Positions 1-9,043 of a stretch of DNA of 64,000 nucleotides are shown piece after piece (position 1 is the first letter of the stretch; every line of letters begins with the position of its first letter). Source of the stretch: Bacteriovorax sp. (GTDB taxonomy: Bacteria; Bdellovibrionota; Bacteriovoracia; Bacteriovoracales; Bacteriovoracaceae); the NCBI GenBank assembly GCA_028710485.1, contig JAQTTZ010000003.1, positions 38,815 to 102,814 of the forward strand, written 5' to 3'. The notes below the pieces were generated by a model. That model saw only the letters and a list, made by a program, of their open reading frames with translations, made no database searches and was not told the DNA's origin. The position numbers and the translations under genes are program-made.

Positions 1-925
1 TTATTGAAACGAAGCTCATCAAATGCAAAAAGTATTTGGTCGAACGATTTATTTTATCTAATGAAGCCCCTAATATCCAAAAACTTGCAAGATCCGTTTT
101 AATTTTATTAAAAAAGATTAAAAGTCCAGATGAGATACAAAGAGAAACCAATAAGCTCATCGCCGCAAATAAGAAAATCATCACTGAGCTTTCAAGATTG
201 AGGGCCCAAACCAGTGTGCTGTTTTCATCTTCCCATGTTTTGAACTGAACCCAATTTGGAAGAATCCCGGCCAATTTTTTAAAATCAGTTTTTGAATAAA
301 TGCGAATGCGGTTTAAATTTTTTGCCTGGATAAGATTTTGAATCAAAGGAAGTCTTACCCATAAATGGCCTACATCAATTTCAGGTACGTCGGAATTAAA
401 AGTTTTATCTATCTTTATCGATTGGGCACGAGGAATTTCGCCTAAGAGATCATCTACGTGAGAAGGAGAAATAAGCTGCAGTATTTCAGGTGGCGCCACT
501 CCAACTTTATAAGCAAGCTCGGTGGGAATCAAGGCTTCAAATTTGTGTTCATTGGCCAAAAACTGAGGCAAAAAACCTTTTTGATCAATACCGTGGACAG
601 TGACGGGCGCAATATAAGTGAGATAACGAAGTAATAATTCAATTTCATACTCGCGGGTATATGACAGATGCTCTTTGCTAAGAATACTCTCTAACTCAAT
701 TAGCCGTGGATCAGACTCATTAGTTTTAAAAATAATTGTAGCACGACCTATAACGGCCTTAGAGCGCTCCATCAACTTATTTTGAAGTCCCCCCATAGTG
801 CTTTGAAGAACAATCAAGGCAAAGGAAGAAATAAATAAACCAACGACTGCTAAAATAAGCAATCGCTGGCGGTTTTTTGCAGAAATAATATAGAAGAAAA
901 AATATTTTAGATATGTACTAAACAC
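1..925 (-). CDS. ABC transporter permease, FtsX/LolC-LolE type (partial, runs off left edge)
   Basis: Only the first 308 codons are in the window. The reading was made by translating the minus strand directly. A hydrophobic segment at about residues 20-42 is followed by roughly 200 soluble residues, as in the MacB/LolC periplasmic domain. A second membrane segment (about 245-272) then begins the FtsX domain, with a cytoplasmic-looking stretch (NKIKTDLASFWILGAS) typical of the coupling region of LolC/LolE proteins. Such permeases work with an ATPase to extract lipoproteins or move other substrates across the envelope; which substrate cannot be told here. The GTG start is set by an in-frame TGA a few codons upstream. 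It lies 5 bp after fadJ and so is probably co-transcribed with fadIJ, an odd pairing. Confidence 0.75.
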   Translation of the reverse strand, partial: MFSTYLKYFFFYIISAKNRQRLLILAVVGLFISSFALIVLQSTMGGLQNKLMERSKAVIGRATIIFKTNESDPRLIELESILSKEHLSYTREYEIELLLRYLTYIAPVTVHGIDQKGFLPQFLANEHKFEALIPTELAYKVGVAPPEILQLISPSHVDDLLGEIPRAQSIKIDKTFNSDVPEIDVGHLWVRLPLIQNLIQAKNLNRIRIYSKTDFKKLAGILPNWVQFKTWEDENSTLVWALNLESSVMIFLFAAMSLLVSLCISSGLLIFFNKIKTDLASFWILGASLDKINRSTKYFLHLMSFVSI

Positions 926-930
926 GGATT

Positions 931-3063
931 TTAACGGATCGCTTTTTCATAAAAACTTGTTTTATTGGCAACTAATTCCTCTAAGTAAGTACTAGCGAGG
1001 TAGCGTTCTTTATCCACAGTTTCGCTAAAATGTTTTAGGGCCGCTAAAATTTTGTCTAGCCCTTCGCTATCGGCATAGCGAAGGAGTCCCCCACGAAATG
1101 GAGGAAAACCAATTCCAAAAATAAGACCTAAATCCACTTCTTCAGCAGACCTTACAATTCCATCTTTTAAGATCGCAGCTGCTTCATTGATCATTGGTAA
1201 AAATAAGCGCATTTGCAGGTCTGTTTCGCTCATTTTCTTTTTAGTGGCGGGAAGAAGCGCTTCCACTTCTAGATTAGGACCGATAACTTTTCCTTTTTCA
1301 TCATATAAATAAAACCCTTTGGCCGACTTTTTACCTAAAAATTTCTTCTCAGCAAGGATGCTTGAGAATTTTGAAGGATGAGCACGTTCTCCCAGGCCTT
1401 CATGCATAACTTTTGCAACTTTTACCGCAACATCAATTCCAACTTCATCCAAGAGCCTACAAGGTCCCATTGGCATTCCAAAATTAAGTGCAGCTTGATC
1501 GAGGTCCTTTACAGAAACTCCCTCTTCAATCAGATATCCGGCCTCATTGAGATATGGCATAAGAATTCGGTTCACTAAAAAACCCGGGCCGTCTTTAACA
1601 ATCACTGGAGTTTTCTTCACTCGCAAAACCCATTTATAAAGAGCTTCAACTGTTTCCGGATCTACTTTACTATGAACAATAATTTCAACTAAAGGCATTA
1701 GATGTACTGGATTAAAAAAGTGAAGTCCGGCAAAGCGACCTGGATATTCCAAGGCCTTCGACATTTCTTCAATAGAGAGAGAAGAAGTATTACTGGTTAG
1801 AAGACAATCCTGATGAACATTTTTTTCAACTTCAGAAAAAACTTTTTTCTTCACATCCATGATTTCAACTACAGCTTCAATGACTAGATCAACTTTTTTA
1901 AATCCACTATAGTCAAGTTGAGCGGTGATTGAACGCTGCTTTCTTTCAAATTCATCAGGTGAAATTTTCTTTCTCTTTAAGGCCCCTGCAAAATTTTGTG
2001 AGGATTGCTTTAATCCTAAGTTAAGAGCGTCTACCGTTAGATCCTTCATGATTGGATGCATTCCAGCGTCGGCCATAAGCCATGCAATCCCACCACCCAT
2101 TGTTCCGGCACCAAGCGCCGCTCCACGATCTAATACAGGAAGTGGCTTAGTGGATTTTGGACCATTGTATTTTTTTACAGATTCAGACATGAAAAAGATA
2201 TGTTGAAGATTTTTACTTTGTTCACTGATTGCCAGTTCACCAAAAGCTTGAGCCTCAGCGGCCAGATAGCTAGTTCGTCCTTTCATCATTCCAGAGTCCA
2301 TGACATCTAAAATTTTGAGAGGGGCCTGATAAAATCCATTTGTTTTTTTTAAAACACTTTCACGAACTTTTTGAAATATAATTTTTCTGGTTACAAAATT
2401 TTCTGTGGCCAATTCTTTGAGGGATTCTTTTAATGTATGGTGGGATTCTTTTTTATTAAAGAATTTGGGTGCCATTGAAAGAAGATTTTCACGATGGTAA
2501 ACTTCCGTTACAAGGCCCAATCTTTTTGCCTTATCAGCACGCAATGTTTTCCCGGTAAGAATCATATCTAGAGCATTTGGAAGTCCAATTTTTCTTGGCA
2601 AGCGGTATGTACCACCAAACCCCGGAATAATTCCAAGCTTAACTTCAGGCAGCCCCAAAGAAGTCTTGGAAGAATTTGAAGCGATGATTGTATTACAAGC
2701 AAGACTTAATTCAAGACCGCCTCCAAGACAAATACCATCAACACAAGCGACAGTTGGAATGCTTAGGTCTTCAATGCGGTTGTACAGATTCTGGCCTTGT
2801 TCTGATTTATCAGCGGCCTCTGCTTCTGTGACTAACGAAGAAATCAGGTTAATATCGGCACCGGCAAGAAAACAATTTTCAATATGCGAAAAGAAAATAG
2901 CTCCGATCAATTCATTGGACTTGGTGTGAAGCTCTTCTACAATGCTGGCGAGTTCATTCATTGTTTCAATGTCTAGAGCAGTCATACTTTTAGTGCTGTT
3001 GTATCCAAAACCAATATAGGCAGTTTTGTCTTTAATTTCTAAGCTGATCTTTTTGTAAATCAT
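931..3063 (-). CDS. fadJ: Fatty-acid oxidation complex alpha subunit (enoyl-CoA hydratase / 3-hydroxyacyl-CoA dehydrogenase)
   Basis: Bifunctional beta-oxidation enzyme that hydrates trans-2-enoyl-CoA and then oxidises the 3-hydroxyacyl-CoA with NAD+. The N-terminal crotonase domain carries the oxyanion-hole segments (FLAGAD near residue 66-70, GGGLEL near 114-119) and the paired catalytic glutamates at about E117 and E140. A linker leads to a Rossmann domain with GAGTMGGG at about 318-325, the SNTSSL motif and a catalytic histidine at about H448 (LHFFNPV). The length of 710 residues fits the FadJ/FadB family. It follows the thiolase gene by 31 bp, the same order as fadI-fadJ in E. coli, so the pair should form the trifunctional complex. 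FadJ is preferred over FadB because of this order and partner type. Confidence 0.93.
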   Translation of the reverse strand: MIYKKISLEIKDKTAYIGFGYNSTKSMTALDIETMNELASIVEELHTKSNELIGAIFFSHIENCFLAGADINLISSLVTEAEAADKSEQGQNLYNRIEDLSIPTVACVDGICLGGGLELSLACNTIIASNSSKTSLGLPEVKLGIIPGFGGTYRLPRKIGLPNALDMILTGKTLRADKAKRLGLVTEVYHRENLLSMAPKFFNKKESHHTLKESLKELATENFVTRKIIFQKVRESVLKKTNGFYQAPLKILDVMDSGMMKGRTSYLAAEAQAFGELAISEQSKNLQHIFFMSESVKKYNGPKSTKPLPVLDRGAALGAGTMGGGIAWLMADAGMHPIMKDLTVDALNLGLKQSSQNFAGALKRKKISPDEFERKQRSITAQLDYSGFKKVDLVIEAVVEIMDVKKKVFSEVEKNVHQDCLLTSNTSSLSIEEMSKALEYPGRFAGLHFFNPVHLMPLVEIIVHSKVDPETVEALYKWVLRVKKTPVIVKDGPGFLVNRILMPYLNEAGYLIEEGVSVKDLDQAALNFGMPMGPCRLLDEVGIDVAVKVAKVMHEGLGERAHPSKFSSILAEKKFLGKKSAKGFYLYDEKGKVIGPNLEVEALLPATKKKMSETDLQMRLFLPMINEAAAILKDGIVRSAEEVDLGLIFGIGFPPFRGGLLRYADSEGLDKILAALKHFSETVDKERYLASTYLEELVANKTSFYEKAIR

Positions 3064-3094
3064 ATATCTCTCTCTTGATATTTATTTTAATAAA

Positions 3095-4390
3095 TTAACG
3101 AATTAGGTTCTCGATAATGACAGCTCCACCTTGTCCACCACCGATACATAAAGAAGCAAGACCATAACGCCCATTTCTTCTTCTTAATTCATGCATAAGA
3201 GTAACAATTAAACGAGATCCTGTTGAACCCACAGGGTGACCAAGAGCGATTGCTCCGCCGTTAACGTTCACTTTACTCCAATCCAACTCTCCCCACGCGC
3301 GGTCAACATTGAATTTAGCAGCAACCGCTTTATCTTTTAAGCCAATAGAGACTGCAAGTATTTGAGCAGCAAAGGCTTCGTTCAATTCAAGCAGATCAAA
3401 GTCCGAAAGAGTTAGACCAGTGCGCTTCATAACTCCGTCCATAGCAAGAAGTGGCCCCATTCCCATTCTCTCAGGCTCTAAACCGTGAAAGTGATAATCA
3501 GTTAATTTGGCCATAGGCTTTAGGTTATATTTTTTTACAGCGTCTTCAGAAACAAATAAGAGTGCCGATCCACCATCAGTGAGCGGACAACTATTTCCAA
3601 CAGTAACTGTTCCAGATTTTTTATCGAAATATGGCCTCATTTTAGCCAGGCCTTCAACCGTAGAATTTTCTCTAGGCCCAACATCATTGATTAAAAGCTT
3701 GTTCAAATTTCCACCGATCGTGATCGGAAGAATTTCATCTTTAAATCTTCCTTCCTTGATTGCAGCGACGGCCTTCATGTGAGAATTATTGGCATATGCA
3801 TCCTGCATTTCGCGAGTGATTTTAAGTTCTCGAGCAAGTAGATCAGCAGTTTGTCCCATATTCAAACCACAAAATGGATCAGTAAGCCCTTGTTCAACTG
3901 CTACAATTGGAGTGAGATAATTTGGTCTGAATGCAGTTAGCGCTGAAAGTTTTTCGCCAAGCGATTTTGCTTTCATCAGTTTGGCAAACAGAGCAGTCAT
4001 TTCTTTGTTGTAAATCAAAGGCATTTGCGACATGCATTCCACACCACCAGCAACGATAATGTCACTGCGGCCGCTGGCAATTTTAATAAAGGCCTGAGAC
4101 GCGGCTTCCATTCCTGAAGCGCAATTCCTATGAACTGAGTAAGCGGAAGTTTTTTTATGCAGACCTGCTTCAAGGGCAATGACTCTCGCGACGTTTGGAT
4201 ATTTGGCAGGAGCTCCAGTGTTTCCAAAAATAACTTCATCCACCATATCAGTGGGAATTTCAGTATTATCAATTAAATGTTTTACGAGATAGGCCCCTAA
4301 ATATGGTGCTTGAACATCTTTAAGATCTAGACCTGATTTTGCCTGCGGGGTTCTTTTTCCATCAACAATATAGACGTCTCTCAATGACAT
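3095..4390 (-). CDS. fadI: Acetyl-CoA acyltransferase (3-ketoacyl-CoA thiolase), beta-oxidation
   Basis: Thiolase that cleaves 3-ketoacyl-CoA with free CoA in the last step of the beta-oxidation spiral. The acyl-accepting cysteine is C90 in RNCASGMEA; the NEAFAAQ loop, the [16 protein letters not shown] block with its histidine (about H385) and the C-terminal CIGGGQGG with the proton-transfer cysteine (about C415) are all present. At 431 residues it is close to E. coli FadI (436) and longer than FadA. First gene of the minus-strand fadI-fadJ unit. The gap upstream holds the terminator of the neighbouring barrel gene, so the fad promoter should lie at about 4391-4520. Confidence 0.93.
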   Translation of the reverse strand: MSLRDVYIVDGKRTPQAKSGLDLKDVQAPYLGAYLVKHLIDNTEIPTDMVDEVIFGNTGAPAKYPNVARVIALEAGLHKKTSAYSVHRNCASGMEAASQAFIKIASGRSDIIVAGGVECMSQMPLIYNKEMTALFAKLMKAKSLGEKLSALTAFRPNYLTPIVAVEQGLTDPFCGLNMGQTADLLARELKITREMQDAYANNSHMKAVAAIKEGRFKDEILPITIGGNLNKLLINDVGPRENSTVEGLAKMRPYFDKKSGTVTVGNSCPLTDGGSALLFVSEDAVKKYNLKPMAKLTDYHFHGLEPERMGMGPLLAMDGVMKRTGLTLSDFDLLELNEAFAAQILAVSIGLKDKAVAAKFNVDRAWGELDWSKVNVNGGAIALGHPVGSTGSRLIVTLMHELRRRNGRYGLASLCIGGGQGGAVIIENLIR

Positions 4391-4522
4391 AATTCTTCTC
4401 CATGATTTTTAGGATTATCAATTTTATATAAGATAAATTCTAAGGGAAGTTGAGCATTAAAGAAAGGATGGAATATTTTAAGAGCGAGGAATTAAAAGAA
4501 ATTGAACAAAAATAATAATTGA

Positions 4523-4556
4523 CAAAAAAAAACGGACATCGTAGCGATGCCCGTTT
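4523..4556 (-). terminator. Rho-independent terminator after the outer-membrane barrel gene
   Basis: On the minus strand an 11-bp stem (AACGGGCATCG / CGATGTCCGTT, one G-U pair) with a short CTA loop is followed by a run of T. It sits 27 bp after the stop of the 4583-5677 gene. The plus-strand version has a mismatch instead of the wobble, so it is built for the minus strand. Confidence 0.8.
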
Positions 4557-4582
4557 GTTAGTTTTTTGTTAAGAGTAACAGC

Positions 4583-5677
4583 TTAAAATTTTACGACTAA
4601 CCCAGCTTGGATCGCAGTAATGTCCGAATCTTCCATCGACTTAGTAATGTTTTGAAGTCTTCCTTGGTCTGGGTTGCTGTTTGTTGTGTCAGCATTACTT
4701 GAAATCCCGGAAGAAAGAGTCTTTGTATAAGAAAGATCAATATTAAGGCCAACAGTTGCATTGAAATCAATTTCCGCACCTAACTTCGCAGTTGCTCCCA
4801 TTGCTGTTGAAGAATAACCTTCGTTACCAAAGTTACCGCCATTATTATTATAGCTATATCCATTTCCATTATCGTCATATTTTAAATTAGAACGGTTATA
4901 GCTTAACGCTGCACCCACAAATGGTTTAATTCTAGATTCTTCAATTAAAAAGTACTTCGAGTTCGCTTCGATCGTCACTTTACTTGAAGACATCTTTCTA
5001 CCGATATAATTAACAGGTAAAACACTTCCGCTAGGTAAGTAAGTATTTGCCACATCAGTAATGTCGAGAGATGTGTATCCAACCCCAAGACCAACACTTA
5101 ATTGAGGAAGAACCATTGTCTCAAGGTTTACACCGATATTAAGTTTTGATTCGAAATCAACTTTATCACCCTTAATAGACTGAGCACCTAGGTAAGGAAT
5201 AACTTTTGATTTCTTAACTTCAGGAAGTTTTTCTTCTTTTACTTCAATAATCTTCGTTTCAATCACAGGCACAGGTGCGGCCACGACTATCGGTTGAGGA
5301 GCAACAGGTGCTGCTTGAACCACTTGAACTTTATCTTCATTAAGATTATTCAAACTTTTTCCAAAAGCATCTTGAAGTTTATTAGTAAGTGCAATTTCTT
5401 GTTTTACACGAATATCTTCAATTTTCTTTTCAACCATTATTTTATTTCTTTCTTCCAGTTTCTCTCTTCTTTGACGAAGTCTCTCTGATGGAGAAAGTTT
5501 TCCTTCAAGGTTGATATCATCCATTTGAAGTGAATCATCTCCACTTAATGAATCATTGGCCTCATCAAGCATATCGTCTTGAGCAATGACTGAACCTGTG
5601 TGAATTCCAGCAATCAATGCTGATGCTAAAAATAAACTCATGAAAGTTGATCTTCTGTTTTCTTTAGTAAGTTTCAT
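4583..5677 (-). CDS. Outer-membrane beta-barrel protein with charged N-terminal coil
   Basis: A signal peptide of about 34 residues ending near VIAQ is followed by an acidic/charged segment rich in Arg, Glu and Lys (about 65-110) that should form a coiled coil, a Pro/Val-rich linker (about 125-165), and a C-terminal domain of about 200 residues. The latter has alternating hydrophobic beta-strands, glycine-rich turns and a final strand ending in VVKF, as expected for an 8-strand OmpA/OmpW-like barrel. The start chosen is the ATG at 5677, which has AAGGAG seven bases upstream; a longer reading from 5719 would add 14 residues that are not signal-like. It stands alone with its own terminator. The family cannot be named from sequence; a structural or transport role in the outer membrane is inference. 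Confidence 0.7.
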   Translation of the reverse strand: MKLTKENRRSTFMSLFLASALIAGIHTGSVIAQDDMLDEANDSLSGDDSLQMDDINLEGKLSPSERLRQRREKLEERNKIMVEKKIEDIRVKQEIALTNKLQDAFGKSLNNLNEDKVQVVQAAPVAPQPIVVAAPVPVIETKIIEVKEEKLPEVKKSKVIPYLGAQSIKGDKVDFESKLNIGVNLETMVLPQLSVGLGVGYTSLDITDVANTYLPSGSVLPVNYIGRKMSSSKVTIEANSKYFLIEESRIKPFVGAALSYNRSNLKYDDNGNGYSYNNNGGNFGNEGYSSTAMGATAKLGAEIDFNATVGLNIDLSYTKTLSSGISSNADTTNSNPDQGRLQNITKSMEDSDITAIQAGLVVKF

Positions 5678-5830
5678 AACTTCTCCTTGGGGGCAAAAAA
5701 GCTGGTGAGTTTCAGTCACGGCCCTGATGATTTAATTCCAATTCGTATTCTCCCAGTTATATCAGACTGAGAATTATTCACATCATGTTTTGACGTGCTG
5801 TGTAGATTTTACAAATAGGATTTAAATAAT

Positions 5831-6082
5831 CTATTTTTTGAAGGGGTAGTACTGGAATTTCTTCTCAGTGCCGTGGGGCTCAATAATGCTGTTGATTTTA
5901 CAGAGTAATGTCTTAGCAAATGCTGGCTTGCTGCATTTGGTAGCATCCCCTAAGTACTTGGTTCTTATATAACCCAAAATGGACGTTATAATACTCACCA
6001 TCACCAAAAGCATCAGGAGATACTCGAGAACGGTTTGTCCTTTTTGGCAGTTAACGGCCTGTCTCAAAGGGACTCTCTCCAT
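5831..6082 (-). CDS. Flp/TadE-type pilin-like small protein
   Basis: An 83-residue protein whose N-terminal part contains KGQTVLEYLLMLLVMVSII. This is the class III prepilin pattern: a glycine cleavage site followed by a hydrophobic helix with Glu at +5 and Tyr at +6, the hallmark of Flp and TadE pilins processed by a TadV-type prepilin peptidase. Two cysteines in the mature part (CSKP, LLCKI) could form a disulphide. No other tad genes lie nearby. It overlaps the previous gene by 19 bp and is the last gene of a minus-strand run, so translation is probably coupled. Function in pilus assembly is inferred from the motif alone. Confidence 0.6.
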   Translation of the reverse strand: MERVPLRQAVNCQKGQTVLEYLLMLLVMVSIITSILGYIRTKYLGDATKCSKPAFAKTLLCKINSIIEPHGTEKKFQYYPFKK

Positions 6083-7455
6083 TTTTTAATCTCAATTAAT
6101 GAGGAAAAAGTACCTAGCGCATCTTCATTATAAGGACCGAAATAAAGCACATTTTTTAGGCGGGAAAATATAAGGGGTGCAGTGCCTTCTAAAACTTCTA
6201 CTAATTTCATTCCCAGGGAAGCTTCAATTCTTTTATAGGCCAAATAATCCTTATCCTCTATAAAAACATCGAGAGTAAACTTCATTTCAACGCTTTCAAT
6301 TTCAAATTCATACTCAGGAAAGAGATAGGCTAAATCATCTTTTAAAAGATTGATTACTCGCTCCTTTATGAAATCGATCTTTGTCCCTTCCCGCTTTGCC
6401 ATAATAATATTAAAGACTGCGCTGTTATCGCCAAAATATACTTCCCAGAAAGGCCGGTCGGTTCCAATTTTCATTGGAGAAGAAAAGATCACTTTTTTAT
6501 CTTTTAAAAGATTGGGCAAAGAATTTTTAAAACGAAGAGATACGTTCAAGCAATTATAAGACGAGGTAGAAGTTTTTAGACGAATAGGAAGACCTACGGG
6601 ATAGCCACCTATAAAGGCCATTTTTTTGGGCTTAATAATTCCTTCAAAACTTTCCAGTTCAAAACTCTTCACTAGCCCACTTTGAAATTTAAGATCGGCC
6701 AGGTTTAATTTTTTAAACTCTCCTCCGGCCGATTGATGAACTTCCAGCAGATCGCGAATCAGTCTTTCGTGGTCCAATTTAAAATAGGGAGAGATGAGAG
6801 AAAAAAAGAGATGCATGATCTCAGAGCGGCTACCGGTACTAGATAACCTATTTTGAAAAAAACCTCTGGTCATGAAAATAAGAGCATTAAATTCAGAACG
6901 GTCAACTTCAGTCATATTATCTTTATGAGCAAAATGAGAAAAGAAATGCTGAAAATGATACTGAAGCTCGGAGGGGATAGACGTCTCAAAGAGCTTCGAT
7001 ACTTTTGATGAGTTTTTTTCCTGGAATATAGCACTCGTCACTTTAGAGCAAAAATCATTATAGTTAGTATTAAAATCCATTACATCATTTTGTAATGAAA
7101 GAGAGCCTGACTTTTCATTCATAAAGAGTTGAGGAAATTTTCTGCAAAGTTCGCGGTAATTCCTGGCCGGTGTATCGCCCAGAACAATTTGCTTTTTTCC
7201 CACATAAAAATAAATGGATTGAGGAGAGAGGTAGTTATCTATATTTTTAAGAGGAGATAAATCGCCTAGTTCTCCCCATATTCGCAAAAATTCCACGTCT
7301 AAAAAGGTGAGCGAGTTAGTAAAAAAATCACCATAATTAAATCGATCATCGTCGAGCACTAATACTTTCTTGCCTCTATTAAGAAGACCAATAGACAGCA
7401 AAAAAGTAATGAAATTATGTCCCACTAAAGCGTAATCAATATTTTTATTCAGCAT
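6064..7455 (-). CDS. Putative FAD/NAD(P)-binding oxidoreductase-like protein, family unknown
   Basis: The N-terminus (residues 7-37) reads as a beta-strand, a hydrophobic helix and a second strand ending in LVLDDD, the layout of an FAD-binding Rossmann unit. The glycine-rich loop is degenerate (VGHNFITF instead of GxGxxG). The remaining 420 residues contain no motif I recognise. Comparable proteins in related bacteria are annotated as NAD(P)-binding or FAD-dependent oxidoreductases, but an active enzyme should not be assumed given the damaged loop. It overlaps the Kdo transferase gene by 7 bp and the pilin-like gene by 19 bp, so the three form one transcript. Confidence 0.5.
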   Translation of the reverse strand: MLNKNIDYALVGHNFITFLLSIGLLNRGKKVLVLDDDRFNYGDFFTNSLTFLDVEFLRIWGELGDLSPLKNIDNYLSPQSIYFYVGKKQIVLGDTPARNYRELCRKFPQLFMNEKSGSLSLQNDVMDFNTNYNDFCSKVTSAIFQEKNSSKVSKLFETSIPSELQYHFQHFFSHFAHKDNMTEVDRSEFNALIFMTRGFFQNRLSSTGSRSEIMHLFFSLISPYFKLDHERLIRDLLEVHQSAGGEFKKLNLADLKFQSGLVKSFELESFEGIIKPKKMAFIGGYPVGLPIRLKTSTSSYNCLNVSLRFKNSLPNLLKDKKVIFSSPMKIGTDRPFWEVYFGDNSAVFNIIMAKREGTKIDFIKERVINLLKDDLAYLFPEYEFEIESVEMKFTLDVFIEDKDYLAYKRIEASLGMKLVEVLEGTAPLIFSRLKNVLYFGPYNEDALGTFSSLIEIKKWRESL

Positions 7456-8777
7456 GTTTCGATCTCTTTAATAATAGACTCCATCAAGTGATCCGCCTCT
7501 TTCGATAAATTGGCGCGGATACTTTTCACAGGAGTCATTGAAGCATTTACTTTCATTAAATTATAAAAGCTTTCAGCATTTTTGAGAAGATGAATCTCAT
7601 TAGGGGCAATTTCTAAAATATAATCGTATTCAGTCGACCTGCTAATCTTTGGGCCCACGGCCACCTGACAGCCACTTAAAAACGGCTCTAAAACCGAGTG
7701 AATTGATCGCTCATAGCCTCCACCAACGTAGGCAAAAGAAAACTTTGAGTAGAGTTCACATAAAATGCCGCTCAAATTTAAGACGATAATTCCAGGTTTA
7801 GTGAAAAACATCGAAGTATCAAGTGGGACGCCCTTGGAGATTTCATAAATTGGCACGCTGGGCATGATCGAGCTTAATGACTTTTTTAATTGGATGATTG
7901 ATTCACTATTAAGTTTGTGTGGAACAATTAATATATGCTTTGTTCCAGCGAGCACTTCATCTGTCCATTTTTTTGCATCGGCCTTAAAAATAACTAAATC
8001 ACTCTCCCATGCACTTCCTACTATTAATTTTTGAGATGGGTCTTTTGAATCGAGGTAACTTAAATAAGAAGACATGTCAGAAACTGTTTGCAGTATTTGT
8101 GGGGCAAGCTCTAATCGTTTAAAAATTCTTGGCACCCTAAAATCAAAGGCCATGACCAAAATGTCCCGAGTATTTTCTCTAAAATAACGGGCCTCAGTTT
8201 CGTTAGCGGCCACAATTAAATTAAATAGAGAATGAGATTGAGTTTTAAACCATGATGGATTTTTGCTGGCCGCGGATAAAAGAATAAGTTTTTTTTTGAA
8301 AAATTTAAAACTAAGAAGCTCTGGAAAAAAATCGTAACGACAAAAAATAATAACGGGAGCACTTACCCAAGACCACGGACTTTGAAAAAAGAGAAAAGAC
8401 ATCGGTGCAAAGCTTGCAATCGGCAAACGCATGATTCTGATTTGATCTTTATAGTCCCAGGCCAACTTCAAGCATTTAGTTTCCACCGAAGGAGATGCAA
8501 AAAGAATTTCAATTTTTTTGTTATGGTTGAGATAGTGCTCAATTAAGGGACGGACTTGCTCTAATTCGCCCTCGGAGGAAACCTCGAAGCAGTAATCTGC
8601 GTTCTTTTTATCTAATTTAAAAGAGCTACATCCATCTTGGAATAAATTCTTTCGTTCAAAATCGATTCTCTTTTTTAGAGGTTTTGATAAATTTTTTAAA
8701 ATGATTAGCAATACCGATAACGGTCCGCGAATGAGGGCCGCCACAAAGAGCAGAAAAATAAAAATTATCCGTGACAT
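7449..8777 (-). CDS. waaA: 3-deoxy-D-manno-octulosonic acid (Kdo) transferase-like glycosyltransferase
   Basis: Membrane-anchored glycosyltransferase that would add Kdo to lipid A in the inner leaflet of the inner membrane. A hydrophobic anchor covers residues 1-28. The WaaA pattern follows: SEGELEQVRPLI (family: ASVGE), a WSW...FCRYDFFPELL block matching the family's TE-WPN segment, GSAWESD at the start of the second lobe, VPHKLNSESI, and YVGGGYERSIHSVLEPFLSG followed by AVGP, matching the C-terminal donor-binding block. The length of 442 is near the usual 420. The family's RTE is replaced by RYD, and the active-site Glu reads as SEGELE, so specificity may differ. First gene of a three-gene minus-strand run. 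Confidence 0.78.
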   Translation of the reverse strand: MSRIIFIFLLFVAALIRGPLSVLLIILKNLSKPLKKRIDFERKNLFQDGCSSFKLDKKNADYCFEVSSEGELEQVRPLIEHYLNHNKKIEILFASPSVETKCLKLAWDYKDQIRIMRLPIASFAPMSFLFFQSPWSWVSAPVIIFCRYDFFPELLSFKFFKKKLILLSAASKNPSWFKTQSHSLFNLIVAANETEARYFRENTRDILVMAFDFRVPRIFKRLELAPQILQTVSDMSSYLSYLDSKDPSQKLIVGSAWESDLVIFKADAKKWTDEVLAGTKHILIVPHKLNSESIIQLKKSLSSIMPSVPIYEISKGVPLDTSMFFTKPGIIVLNLSGILCELYSKFSFAYVGGGYERSIHSVLEPFLSGCQVAVGPKISRSTEYDYILEIAPNEIHLLKNAESFYNLMKVNASMTPVKSIRANLSKEADHLMESIIKEIETC

Positions 8778-8893
8778 AATTGATTAGAATCGCAGACTAG
8801 TGCCAGCTTGTCACTTTAGCTTTCGAAAACAAACAAATTAAATAAAGTATTAAAAATATTTGTGAGATTTCCTTACTATTTCTTACAATTATC

Positions 8894-8919
8894 CGTTTTA
8901 GCGGCAACTAGCTAAAACG
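8894..8919. promoter_or_regulatory. Perfect 9-8-9 inverted repeat in a divergent intergenic region
   Basis: CGTTTTAGC, an 8-bp spacer (GGCAACTA), then GCTAAAACG. It lies in the 266-bp gap between the divergent waaA-like gene and the barrel gene starting at 9044, so it could be an operator serving either side or an RNA hairpin. No T-run follows on either strand, which argues against a terminator. Confidence 0.4.
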
Positions 8920-9043
8920 CCGTTGTATTCTTGAGTAAAAAACATAAGAATATATCTTTCTATTTATAGAGAAATGTTTTGGATCTTGCCAATTACTAAA
9001 TGATTACTTTTTTAAACAACCGACAAAAAGGGGAGCAATTTCA

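Noticed and set aside
36..248. 70-codon plus-strand frame
   Set aside because: It runs antisense to the permease gene, whose minus-strand frame is open over the whole stretch and has membrane segments.
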